This document shows positions 9,264-18,500 of a stretch of 64,000 bases of DNA, piece by piece (within the stretch, counting starts at the first letter, position 1; each line of letters opens with the position of its first letter). The position numbers were made by a program, and so were the translations under genes. Origin of the DNA: Coraliomargarita sinensis (GTDB lineage Bacteria; Verrucomicrobiota; Verrucomicrobiia; Opitutales; Coraliomargaritaceae); contig NZ_QHJQ01000004.1 of the NCBI RefSeq assembly GCF_003185655.1, positions 186,001-250,000 on the forward strand, read 5' to 3'. The notes beneath the pieces are model-generated. The model saw only the letters and a list, made by a program, of their open reading frames with translations. It made no database searches and had not been told where the DNA came from.

Positions 9264-9276
9264 TTTGACAGTTGAA
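9264..9276 (-). promoter_or_regulatory. Putative LacI-type operator upstream of malQ
   Basis: TTTGACAGTTGAA fits the repeated 13-bp pattern TTnnACwGTTGAA seen elsewhere in the locus. Position relative to malQ (start 9148) suggests control of the malQ-transporter unit. Confidence 0.6.
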
Positions 9277-9316
9277 CGATGACCCTGCGGATCACGTGAC
9301 TTGGGAAAACGGAGCG

Positions 9317-9332
9317 CGGACATTCCTGTCCG
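9317..9332. repeat. Palindrome CGGACA-TTCC-TGTCCG
   Basis: Six-bp stem with a 4-base loop between the malQ operator and the PEP-CTERM terminator. The 9310-9330 sequence CGGAGnryGGACATTCyTGTCC recurs in reverse orientation at 41312-41335, marking a dispersed element. Confidence 0.5.
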
Positions 9333-9427
9333 TGTAATACGAACTTGTGAAAGGTAAGGCCCGATTGGTCGGCACGTGTGGCATTTCGACCTTGCTGGCG
9401 CAACGTCAAAGAGGATTGATAATAAAG

Positions 9428-9457
9428 ACAAAAAAGAGCCGGACAGAAATGTCCGGC
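9428..9457 (-). terminator. Rho-independent terminator of the minus-strand PEP-CTERM gene
   Basis: On the minus strand an 8-bp perfect stem GCCGGACA/TGTCCGGC with a TTTC loop is followed by TCTTTTTTGT. It lies 30 bp beyond the stop of the gene at 9487. Confidence 0.8.
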
Positions 9458-9486
9458 CTCAGATAAAAGTATGAGACGTGCAGTTT

Positions 9487-10257
9487 CTAAAACCGACGCC
9501 GCAAACATATCATGGCCAAGAGTCCACCGAGGAGAGCCAGAGTACTGGGTTCGGGCACTTGAGTTACGGACAGGTTGTTGAAATAAAGATTATTCTGCGC
9601 ATCACCACTATCAGTCCCGCTGTTGTAGAGCTCTATATTATCCAATGCACCGCTAATACCGGTGACGGTACCTGAAAATAAAACGTCTTGCGTGCCCTGA
9701 CTGGAAGTACGGCTTACTTCATAAGAAAGCGAATTCGCGGAAATCACGGTTATCACCGCCTGAAGCAAAGCGTCACCGCCATAGTCGTAAACTGCCGTTG
9801 AAGGATTATTGGTGAATGCAGTGTTCACTTGAGCGCCACCGCCGACGTTCAGACCAAAGGCAGTCGTACCACCCGTCCTGAGATTGAAACCTTTGTTACC
9901 GTTATCAAAGTTGACTCCCAAATTGATCGTAAATTGATCATTGACGGAAAGAGCGGATGTAAAGGAGCGGTTGGCCGTGGCAAATGCAGATCCGGGATTG
10001 GCGTAGATCCCGAAAGATTCACCGCCGGTGTTGATGTCAGCGGCCCCGTCAGTTGAATCTCCTATAAAATAGCCAGCGAAAACATCAGTCCCGTTGTTAT
10101 TATTATTCGTGAGGTCCCAGGCACCGAAACCGGTACCGCCATTGTCTCCGTTTTGCCAACCGTCATCATAGGCGGCGTTGGAAGCAATATCGGCAATCTG
10201 TGCAGTGACGCCCGTGACGAGCGCCAGAGAAGCAAGTGTTAGGAGTGTTTTTTTCAT
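9487..10257 (-). CDS. PEP-CTERM sorting-domain protein
   Basis: Secreted, probably surface-anchored protein of 256 residues. A signal peptide (MKKTLLTLASLALVTGVTAQ) is followed by a beta-rich, Asn/Gly-rich body with the ESFGIYANPG motif, and the C-terminus is a canonical sorting signal: VPEPSTLALLGG, a hydrophobic segment, then RRRF. The body (GYFIGDSTDG, SFGIYAN, VNDQFTINLGVNFD) is clearly related to that of the divergent gene at 10452. The two share an intergenic region with two LacI-type operators, so both are probably induced with the glucan enzymes. Function of the body is unknown; glucan binding is only a guess from context. Confidence 0.88.
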   Translation of the reverse strand: MKKTLLTLASLALVTGVTAQIADIASNAAYDDGWQNGDNGGTGFGAWDLTNNNNNGTDVFAGYFIGDSTDGAADINTGGESFGIYANPGSAFATANRSFTSALSVNDQFTINLGVNFDNGNKGFNLRTGGTTAFGLNVGGGAQVNTAFTNNPSTAVYDYGGDALLQAVITVISANSLSYEVSRTSSQGTQDVLFSGTVTGISGALDNIELYNSGTDSGDAQNNLYFNNLSVTQVPEPSTLALLGGLLAMICLRRRF

Positions 10258-10319
10258 GGGATAAAAAGAAGAACATAATCAACCTAACCATCTTACCTTC
10301 AAACGGAAACCATCGGATA

Positions 10320-10332
10320 GTAGACAGTTGAA
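10320..10332 (-). promoter_or_regulatory. Putative LacI-type operator (PEP-CTERM intergenic, site 1)
   Basis: GTAGACAGTTGAA keeps the ACAGTTGAA core of the 13-bp pattern, and is 63 bp upstream of the PEP-CTERM start at 10257. Confidence 0.5.
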
Positions 10333-10372
10333 TCATGCGCACAACAGAAACGGAAGTGACTTCGAATTTCAA

Positions 10373-10385
10373 TTGAACTGTTGAA
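10373..10385 (+). promoter_or_regulatory. Putative LacI-type operator (PEP-CTERM intergenic, site 2)
   Basis: TTGAACTGTTGAA, embedded in AATTGAACTGTTGAATT, is one of the best matches to the 13-bp near-palindrome. Located between the two divergent PEP-CTERM genes, 67 bp upstream of the plus-strand ATG. Confidence 0.62.
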
Positions 10386-10439
10386 TTTAAAAACGATTTA
10401 AATCGCGACTCGGTGATTATTTATTGGTCACGTTTTCGA

Positions 10440-10451
10440 CCCCCCCCCCCC
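10440..10451. repeat. C12 homopolymer abutting the start codon of a PEP-CTERM gene
   Basis: Twelve consecutive C bases end exactly at the ATG (10452). If translation instead begins at the in-frame upstream codon at 10413, the tract lies inside the coding sequence and a slip would shift the frame. Confidence 0.7.
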
Positions 10452-11246
10452 ATGCACTTATCTAAATTCCTCATGATCTCGCGCATTACCTCATTCAATA
10501 TAGTTAGCCTAGCTTTAGTTAGTATTAGTTCTCTCTTAATCGCTAGCACTGCCCAGTCACAAATTTCCGCGTTTAACGTGAATGCTGATGCAGATGGCTT
10601 CACCGGTTGGACCGAGCAAAACACTTCAGGCACAGCCAGCCAAAATGGTCGTTTCATAGGCTCGTCTGGGACTGGGCTCGATGTGAACGGGGACGCTTGG
10701 GGATTGTATGCAAACAGCAATCAAACAGCAGCGAATGTATATACCTTTGGTGGTTCGCTTGGTGTCGGGGAAACTGTTTCCATTGATATATCGCTTGGAT
10801 TTATCGACACTGGAGGCACTGTAGGTTTTGGCTTACAAAACAGTTCCGGAACGAACCGTTTAGAGACCTACTATATTGGAGGTTCTACAGACTCCTGGAA
10901 AATTAACGATGCTGGAGGACAGGAAGACATTACCGGGCCTTCCACAAGCTTTGTTAATTCAAGCTGGTCGAATAATAATTTTCTCGAGTTCCAGTTTACC
11001 CAACTTGCCAGTAACGAATATGCCCTTTCCATTGGCGGGTCAGCCATTACGAACTCCAACCTGACATTGGCTGCTTCTGACATTAGCCAAATTCGCATAT
11101 TCAACTTCAATGCCGGTAGCAACGGGGTTGGAGGACATGACCAATATTTTAATTCACTTGAGGTCGTGCCTGAGCCGAGCAGCTTCGCGCTCATCGCTGG
11201 CTTCCTTGGTTTTATCTACATAGCTGTGCGTCGACGCGGCGTCTGA
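10452..11246 (+). CDS. PEP-CTERM sorting-domain protein, paralogue of the 9487 gene
   Basis: Secreted, presumably surface-anchored protein of 264 residues. The N-terminus carries a signal peptide (ISRITSFNIVSLALVSISSL, cleavage near TAQSQ). The body contains FTGWTEQNTSG, AWGLYANSNQ and VGETVSIDISLGF, aligning in order with the neighbour's FGAWDLTNN, SFGIYAN and VNDQFTINLGV. The C-terminus ends VPEPSSFALIAGFLGF plus RRRGV. The ATG at 10452 was chosen; the ATG at 10473 would give a more typical signal peptide, and an upstream non-ATG start at 10413 would put the C12 tract inside the gene. A bidirectional terminator follows. Role unknown. Confidence 0.85.
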   Translation: MHLSKFLMISRITSFNIVSLALVSISSLLIASTAQSQISAFNVNADADGFTGWTEQNTSGTASQNGRFIGSSGTGLDVNGDAWGLYANSNQTAANVYTFGGSLGVGETVSIDISLGFIDTGGTVGFGLQNSSGTNRLETYYIGGSTDSWKINDAGGQEDITGPSTSFVNSSWSNNNFLEFQFTQLASNEYALSIGGSAITNSNLTLAASDISQIRIFNFNAGSNGVGGHDQYFNSLEVVPEPSSFALIAGFLGFIYIAVRRRGV

Positions 11247-11270
11247 GCGTTCTGACAATTTACTCTAAAA

Positions 11271-11298
11271 GCCGTTGGAGAAATCCAACGGCTTTTTT
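11271..11298. terminator. Bidirectional rho-independent terminator
   Basis: Perfect 9-bp stem GCCGTTGGA/TCCAACGGC with a GAAA loop, preceded by AAAA and followed by TTTTTT. It lies between the convergent PEP-CTERM gene (stop 11246) and lacI (stop 11312) and can serve both. Confidence 0.9.
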
Positions 11299-11311
11299 AT
11301 TTTCCACTCAC

Positions 11312-12349
11312 CTACAGCTTCACACTCCCCCCATCGATCCAGACGCTTTCGATCTGAACCACCTTGGGAAATTGCTGGGAACCATATTCATTCTTTTGTA
11401 ATTGTCCGACCACGAGGTCGACACCGGCACTGCCCACCACGCGGTTGTTTTGGCGCATCCCGGCGAGATGGCTGATGCCGTCGTGCCAATCGAGATGGAT
11501 CACGCCCAAGTCATCCGGGATGCGTATCCCCTCCTCGATCAAGGCATCATAGACCTCGACCTTGTTGGTGATAACCACATCCGGCTTGAGCTTCTGAATA
11601 CGGGCCGTGGCCTTGCCCGGTGTATTTAAATCGAAGGGCACAAAATCCAAGCGGTTTTTCACCGGGAGGCTGCGGGCCCCACTGTAAAACCCGGCACTGA
11701 ACTTATCCTCCAGCAGCGCATCGTCGGCGGACGGCACAACCAATAAGGGACGTCGATAGCCCAACTCAATTGCTTTGAGCGCCGCATTACGTGACGTAAG
11801 ATATTGGTCATTGGAAGCGCAGTTCAGATCGTTTTTCAGGTGGGTTACCCCCACCACGGCGCAGGCAAAGTCATACCAGAATTTCACGTAGCCTTCACCA
11901 ATCGTATCCGGGCTCAGGGCCGCAATCAAAACCAGACCACGGATCCCCCGCGTCTCCACGATTTGTCGCAAACGTTCGGGGCGCATGTCGGGTTGCTGCA
12001 GCCAAAATTCCTCCACCCCGTAGCCGAGTTCTTCAGCACGCCGCAAAGCCCCCTCGCGCAAACGGCGGAAAGTATGATTCTGCGTGAGGTCTTTCAGGGG
12101 AGAACAGTTGATCAATCCCAGATTCGCTTGGAAGGAAGGTTGCCGACCGGCCCGCAACTGCGTCATCAGGGAGTCCACCACCGGATTGCGGCGATAGCCC
12201 AAGTCCTGAGCCGTCTTTTGGATACGCAAACGGGTTGCCTCCGAGATACGCGGATCGTTGCGCAGGGCGAGTGACACAGCTGACTTGCTGACACCGGCGG
12301 CGTCGGCAATTTGCTGCATATTGGGGCGGCGATCAGGGGTATTGGCCAT
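11312..12349 (-). CDS. LacI-family transcriptional regulator of the alpha-glucan locus
   Basis: Cytoplasmic DNA-binding protein of 345 residues. The N-terminal LacI HTH and hinge helix are clear (MQQIADAAGVSKSAVSLALR, then DPRISEATRLRIQKTAQDLG at about 11-51), followed by a periplasmic-binding-protein-like sensor (GLVLIAALSPD, NAALKAIELGYRRPLLV, PDVVITNKVEVYDAL). It is embedded between GH13/PEP-CTERM genes, and a 13-bp operator-like sequence abuts its own ATG (12350-12362), with two more in the 236-bp region it shares with the megaenzyme gene, implying autoregulation. The effector is probably a malto-oligosaccharide, by context only. Repressor versus activator mode cannot be told. Confidence 0.93.
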   Translation of the reverse strand: MANTPDRRPNMQQIADAAGVSKSAVSLALRNDPRISEATRLRIQKTAQDLGYRRNPVVDSLMTQLRAGRQPSFQANLGLINCSPLKDLTQNHTFRRLREGALRRAEELGYGVEEFWLQQPDMRPERLRQIVETRGIRGLVLIAALSPDTIGEGYVKFWYDFACAVVGVTHLKNDLNCASNDQYLTSRNAALKAIELGYRRPLLVVPSADDALLEDKFSAGFYSGARSLPVKNRLDFVPFDLNTPGKATARIQKLKPDVVITNKVEVYDALIEEGIRIPDDLGVIHLDWHDGISHLAGMRQNNRVVGSAGVDLVVGQLQKNEYGSQQFPKVVQIESVWIDGGSVKL

Positions 12350-12362
12350 TTAAACAGTTGAA
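12350..12362 (-). promoter_or_regulatory. Putative autoregulatory operator at the lacI start codon
   Basis: TTAAACAGTTGAA is directly adjacent to the lacI ATG (12349); a protein bound here would block lacI transcription or initiation. Matches TTnnACwGTTGAA. Confidence 0.65.
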
Positions 12363-12396
12363 CAATACGCCGGATATTGAGCAAGCGAAGCAATTA

Positions 12397-12409
12397 TTCA
12401 ACAGTTCAA
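12397..12409 (+). promoter_or_regulatory. Putative LacI-type operator (lacI/megaenzyme intergenic, site 2)
   Basis: TTCAACAGTTCAA is the most symmetric left arm of the set; 48 bp from the lacI start. It may control lacI and, from a distance, the divergent GH13 gene. Confidence 0.6.
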
Positions 12410-12484
12410 TCATACTGAAACTTTCAAATCATCTGGAATGAAGTCCAATACCAGGCGCTCAAACACTTGTGTTGCGACACCTGA

Positions 12485-12497
12485 GTAAACTGTTGAA
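12485..12497 (+). promoter_or_regulatory. Putative LacI-type operator upstream of the megaenzyme gene
   Basis: GTAAACTGTTGAA lies 89 bp upstream of the ATG at 12586 and matches the shared 13-bp pattern, especially the one at 3581. Confidence 0.58.
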
Positions 12498-12585
12498 CCA
12501 CGCTCAGAGTTTCGCGGTGAGGAAATTAGACTAGGCTCACTTTCAATTTAATTCATTAAGCCTATACTTTTAGGTATATTCCCCG

Positions 12586-15500
12586 ATGTCTCCCCTTTTT
12601 AGAATGTTTCGCAAGCTACTGCTTTTTTCGGGCTTATGCGGCCTAAGCCTCGCTACCAGCTATCAGCTCAAAGCCGAGGCTATGCTGCAGTATTTCAATA
12701 CCGACTGGGCGGAAATCACCCGTAAAATGCCGGAACTGGCGGAGGCGGGTTACTCCTCGCTCTGGCTGCCGCCCCCCACGAAAGGCAGCGGTGGCCTTTC
12801 CGTAGGTTATGACCTCTGGGACCCATTCGATTTGGGCAGTAAAGATCAACGCAACACCGTGCGTACACGCTATGGCACCGAGGCAGAACTGCTTGATCTC
12901 GTCAAAACAGCGCACCGTTTCGGCATCCGCGTCTACTTCGACAATATCATGAACCACCGGGCCTTCGATATTCCGGGGTTCAATGAAAATACTCCCATCG
13001 ACATTTATCCCGGCATGGTGCCGGAGGACTTCCACCTGCGGACGACACAGGAGGGCTTTTACCGCAAATGGGATAACACCCGCGACTGGAACAGTGCCTG
13101 GCAAGTGCAGAACCTCGGCCTGGCCGACCTCATCGATATTGCCCAGGAACCCGGCACCACAAACTTCAATTTCGGACCGAGCGAAGGATCGACTCACCCC
13201 AAAATCAAATTAATCCGCGACCTGGACCGCCCGGAGCAATATCACTTTGATAAGGACTACAATTACATCGGGTTTGGCGGCCTGCTTGATCTCGCCCGCG
13301 CCCCGGAGAACCTCGGGGCCGGCGCCTCTGATGCCGCTGCCAAGGCCTGGGCGCAGCAATACCTCCAGGACAATGCTTCCGTCTATGAAGAATACGTTCA
13401 GGACTATCTCAACCGTGCGGCCCGCTGGCTCATGGACCGCACCAAAGCCGACGGCTTGCGACTCGACGCGGTCAAGCACATCCGGGCGGATTTCTTCGGC
13501 GCCACCTTCGGTGAGAACAAGGATTTGGACGGTTACGGCTACCTCGGACAGGTTCAGGAACAATTTAACAAGACCCGCGGTTTTTCCGACCTCAATCACC
13601 GCGACACTGTCTTTGATACCGAGAAGCCCCGCGACGATGCCATGGTCTTCGGCGAACACTTGGGTGAGCCTCCCGGGTATGGCCCCTACTTCGACTCCGG
13701 CATGCGGCTGGTGGACAATCCACTGCGTCAGCAATTCAATGATCGTCTGGGCAGCCCATGGAACGGGCTGAACGGTTTCGACAGCCCCGGCGCAGGCGGC
13801 TTCGCGCCGGAGCTGACCGTGATGCATGCGCAGAGCCACGACAACGACTATGCCGCCCGGCGCGAGCTTCAGCATGCCATGTATTTTACCCGGGCCGGTA
13901 TCGGCCTGCTTTACACCGACGGCAATTATCAGGCGGAAACACTCGGTGAATCCGGCGGGGCCTTCCCCCGTCATGCCAACACGTCCTTTCTCGGTCAGTG
14001 GGACGACCCGCGCGTCCCCAACCTGCTGCACATCCACGAACAATTTGCCCGCGGCTACCAACAGGGCAAATGGTCGGACGGCGACATCGTCGTTTATGAA
14101 CGGATTGATAAGCGGGAGGAGAATGGCAACATGGATGATGCCAACGGGGTGACCATGCTCTTCATGCTCAATGACAATTATTCGGCGGGACAAAGCACCC
14201 ACACGAGCACCGGACGGAACATCACAACGAGTTTCCCCTCCGTCCCTGGCGGTTCTGACGCCTACCTCTACCAGTACGCGCGCGGTGTCGAAGGCAGCAG
14301 TCAAGTCGGCTTCTATAAGTGGGCCTCCGACATAGTCGGTAACGGCGATGCCCAGAACGCACTGATCATTCCTCCCGGACAGTATTTCATTTTCTCCTGG
14401 AAAAACCCGGACCCCTCGGACTTGTGGGCGAATGCCGGAGGTCGCCCGATCACGATCTATGAGAACGGCGATGAAGTGGACACGGTTGATGTGTTGCGTC
14501 GCGACGGCCCCAATGGTGATGCCGATTTTTTTGGTGATACGCTGCCCGACGAAGGCCGCCCGATTATCAGCAACGAAGAATCGGACGACTTCGCTTACAC
14601 CGCATCGCTGCCGCGTGTGACGGACGGGACCGACCTGAGCTTCGTGGCCCGGGTCGACGGTTCTGCTGAAAACGTTCTCTTCCGTCTGGACGGAGGGATC
14701 GACCTCAACGGCACAAAGCCTGCCTCCACCAACGTTGACCTGCCCAACGAAGATCCGGTCAACCGCGACAATCCCCCCGCGCTCTCCTGGGATATGTTCC
14801 TCGGCTACGAACAACCCACCTTTGTGCATCGGATCCACCCCGAACTATTCGCCGCAGCCGAAACCGGCGCTCGCGACACCACCGGTTCTACCGGCGCAGA
14901 GACATTTACCAGAATCATCGGCGACGTGGATTTTACCATCAATCAGGGGAGTGGCACGCGCTTCATTGATGGCGATACCGCTCAATTTCTCTACCACGAT
15001 CCGGAAGTCGCCGTCACCGGCGACGCCGGCGTTTCCGACAACATGTACGAAAACGACGGCAGCAACATCACCTTGTGGGCCAAGACCAATTCAGTCGGCG
15101 GCGGCTACCTCATGCATGTTTACTACACCACGGACGGCAGCTTTCCTGAAGGTGCCGGCGGTGAAGGCCTGGGGAGCACACAGGTCGCTTCCATGAACTT
15201 CCAGCACAATGATGACGGTGGCGACACCGACTGGTGGCTGTCCGCGACAATCCCCTCGCCTGCCAACGGCGAAACCTTTCGCTACAAGATCGGGATATAC
15301 AAGGAAGGCGCGCCAAGTTGGTTCCCCGCCAGCCCTGGTGCCGTCGAACGCAAATCAAAGATGCTCTCGCAATATGAAATCGACGGTTTCGACGCAACTT
15401 CGGTGGAATACTTCCCGCATTACGATTACGCAAAGGATCCTAATGACAACTTACTGACCACAACCGGTCTTGAAGAAGGCTTTCACATCATCAGCGCCCG

Positions 15501-18500
15501 CGCTTTTCTCAAGCGCGACGGCCAGGCCTCCATCTACAATACCTTTAAGCAAACCTTCTACTACGACACGGAGCGGCCGCAGGGCGAAATACCTTTCCCG
15601 GAAAATGACGGGGACAGCGTAGGCGGTTCGAGCTACGGAGTCGTCGTACGCACAGACGCCACCGTCGATGAAGTCTGGTACCGAATCGAAGACTCCGATA
15701 CAACCAATGATGACAGCGAAACCGGCGCACGTAACGGCAACGGGGTCGGCTTCGAGCCCTTCACCGACTCTAATCAAAACGGCGTGCACGACCCGGCTGA
15801 ACCCTACGAGGACCTGAACGAAAACGGGAGCTACGATGCGGTCCTCACCGAGAACTGGGTTCGCGCGACCGAACGTACGCCGAACTTATCAGTCGAACCT
15901 TCTGACCCTTCTTATCGCAAAGAATGGCGCTTTGATTACGTTAATATTCCCGCATCCACCTTTGGCAGTGCCGATATCAAGGTCCGTCTCCGCGAAGTTT
16001 CGTCCGCGGAATACAAGGACTTCACCCTGAATGATAACGACGGCCATTTCACCACCCTGACCCGCAACGTCAATGTCGACGGCCCCGACGAGCGTGTCTT
16101 CGTCGCCTTCCCGGCACAGGACCGGGAGATCGTGGGCGACGACTACGACATGAAGGTCTACTTCAGTAAGTCGCTGGCCGACGGCCTCAGCGAACAGGAA
16201 TTGATCGATCGCTTCCTTATCCGGATCGGCTCCACTGAAAGTGGAGACCCCGGCCAGGCGCAAAGCCGTGAGATGTACGAGATCAATTACGACGAAACCG
16301 ACACCTACCACGCGCTGGTCTTCAATTTCCCCAACCTTTACAACGATGTGCCGGATTACGATCATCTGGTCACAGTCACCTTGGATCAACCACCGGGTGA
16401 ACCGGACTTCGTGAGCACACGCATCGTTCGTGCCTTACCGGTCACCACACCCCGTGTCTTGATTGTCAATCCACCCGAACTCGGTTCGGACGGTCGCCCC
16501 TTTGAAATCATCCTGCCCGACATCCCCTCACCCGCCCCCGAGGACCGGCAATTTACCATTCAAGTCGCGACGAACACCGACGCGACGGACGTCACATTAA
16601 ATTTCGTCAATCTTCGGAGCTCCAATATCGGCACGCCGGAAACCTCCATTTCCGGCAGCAGCAAGTTGTGGGATTTCCCCTGGTCCGGAATTACCGAAGG
16701 TAGTTACAACTTCACCGCCACCGTAACCGCTCCTGGTGGGAGCGCTTCGGCGACACGCAGAACGACCGTAATCTTCCGCGAAACTGTCGAGGAGGATAAT
16801 GACGATACCGACGACGATGACGACGGCCTCCTCGACGGTGACGAAAACACGCCGCAGGAACTCCCGGAGGTCAACTCCGACCAATGGACGAACGGCGACA
16901 TCCACACCTACTTTGCGTTTGGCGAATCCAACCCCACATCTCCCGATACAGACGGTGACGGCCTGCCCGACGGACTGGAAGTCGGCTGGCGTGAGACCAC
17001 GACAGCGGATACCGACACGGCAGCGGACAGCGATGGAGACGGTTTCTTTAACTTTATCGGCGACCTCGACCCGCCCTTCTACAACACACTGGATAACCTG
17101 GGAAGTGTTCCGGGGATCAACAACGCCTCCGAAGGCGGTGACCGCACGCGTCTGGTGCGCGGTTCTGTCACCGATCCGACCAACCCGGATACGGATAATG
17201 ACGGCATCCCCGACGGGATCGAAGACACCAACCGCAACGGCTGGGTTGATGGCGATGGCGAGACCCTGCCCACCGATTTCAATCCTTACCTGGAAAGGGA
17301 CTGGCCCAACGGCGTCATCGATCCCTCCGAGACATGGACCGAGACCGATCCGAACAATCGCGACACCGATGGCGACGGGGCCAGTGACGGTTACGGCGAG
17401 GACAAGAACTTCGACGGCATCATCGCAGGCGATACCAACGCGAACCGTGTTTACGACACAGGTGAGGAATGGTCCGAAACCGACCCCCTCAACAGTGATA
17501 CCGACGGTGATGGAATGCCTGACGGTTGGGAGGTGAATAACGGGCTCGACCCATTGGTCAGTGACGGCGAATCGCTTCGCACGGCTGTAGCCGGCGACGG
17601 CGATCCGGACAACGGCGCTACGGGTGATCCGGATAATGACGGGTTCACTAACTTGCAGGAATTAGTCAACGGCACCAGGCCACTTGAAGATAACACGGTC
17701 CCACCTCCCCCGGCCAATTCCATTATCATCGGTCCCGGGGCGAACGAAACGGTAGGCAATGCCGAAAATCTCAACGAGTTTACCGACTGGACCATCGACG
17801 ACCTTCTCGTGCTCGACGAATACGACGGCAACGGCACCAACAACCAAGGCAGCGATATATATAAGGCCTACGACGGCTTCGACAGTTCACGCGACATCGT
17901 CGCCTTCTACTTCCGCGACGGTGGGGGTGACGGCAAACTGTATTTCCGAATTGATTTCCACGACCTGCGCCCCTTCGCCGAAGAGGGTAATCTCGACGCT
18001 TATGTTGTCATCGATACCGGCAACACCGATATCGGCGAATCGGCTCTTCCTGACGAGGTGGATACACGCACCGAGATGAAATGGGAAGCGATCGTCGCTC
18101 TCTATGAAACGAGCAGCGGCGCCGTCTATATCGATACCGCCCCGGGCGAGAACACGACAGTCATCGGTGAGGACCTATTCGCCAAGGGTGTTGTTCGTCG
18201 CGACCAGGCAAGCGTGAACGGTTTTGACAAGGCCTACTACAATGCCGACCTGGACGCAGTCGAATACTCCATCAGCCGTCAGGCTCTATTGGACGCAGGA
18301 TGGAACGGCGATGCCGAAAGTCTCAACTTTCAGGTATTCACCACGCGTGACGGCACGCAAAATTCACCGACTCCCGGCGCGGGCGATATCGGTGGACGTA
18401 GTGATATTCGTGATACAATCTATGACGATTTTCTGGCTTCGGCCTATTTCCGTGACCAAAGTAACATCGCCGGGGACAAGAGTGTGCTTCGCTCCTGGTT

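Noticed and set aside
13210..14838. 542-codon minus-strand ORF inside the GH13 megaenzyme gene
   Set aside because: Antisense shadow of a strongly supported GH13 domain; residue pattern is that of reverse-frame high-GC coding sequence.
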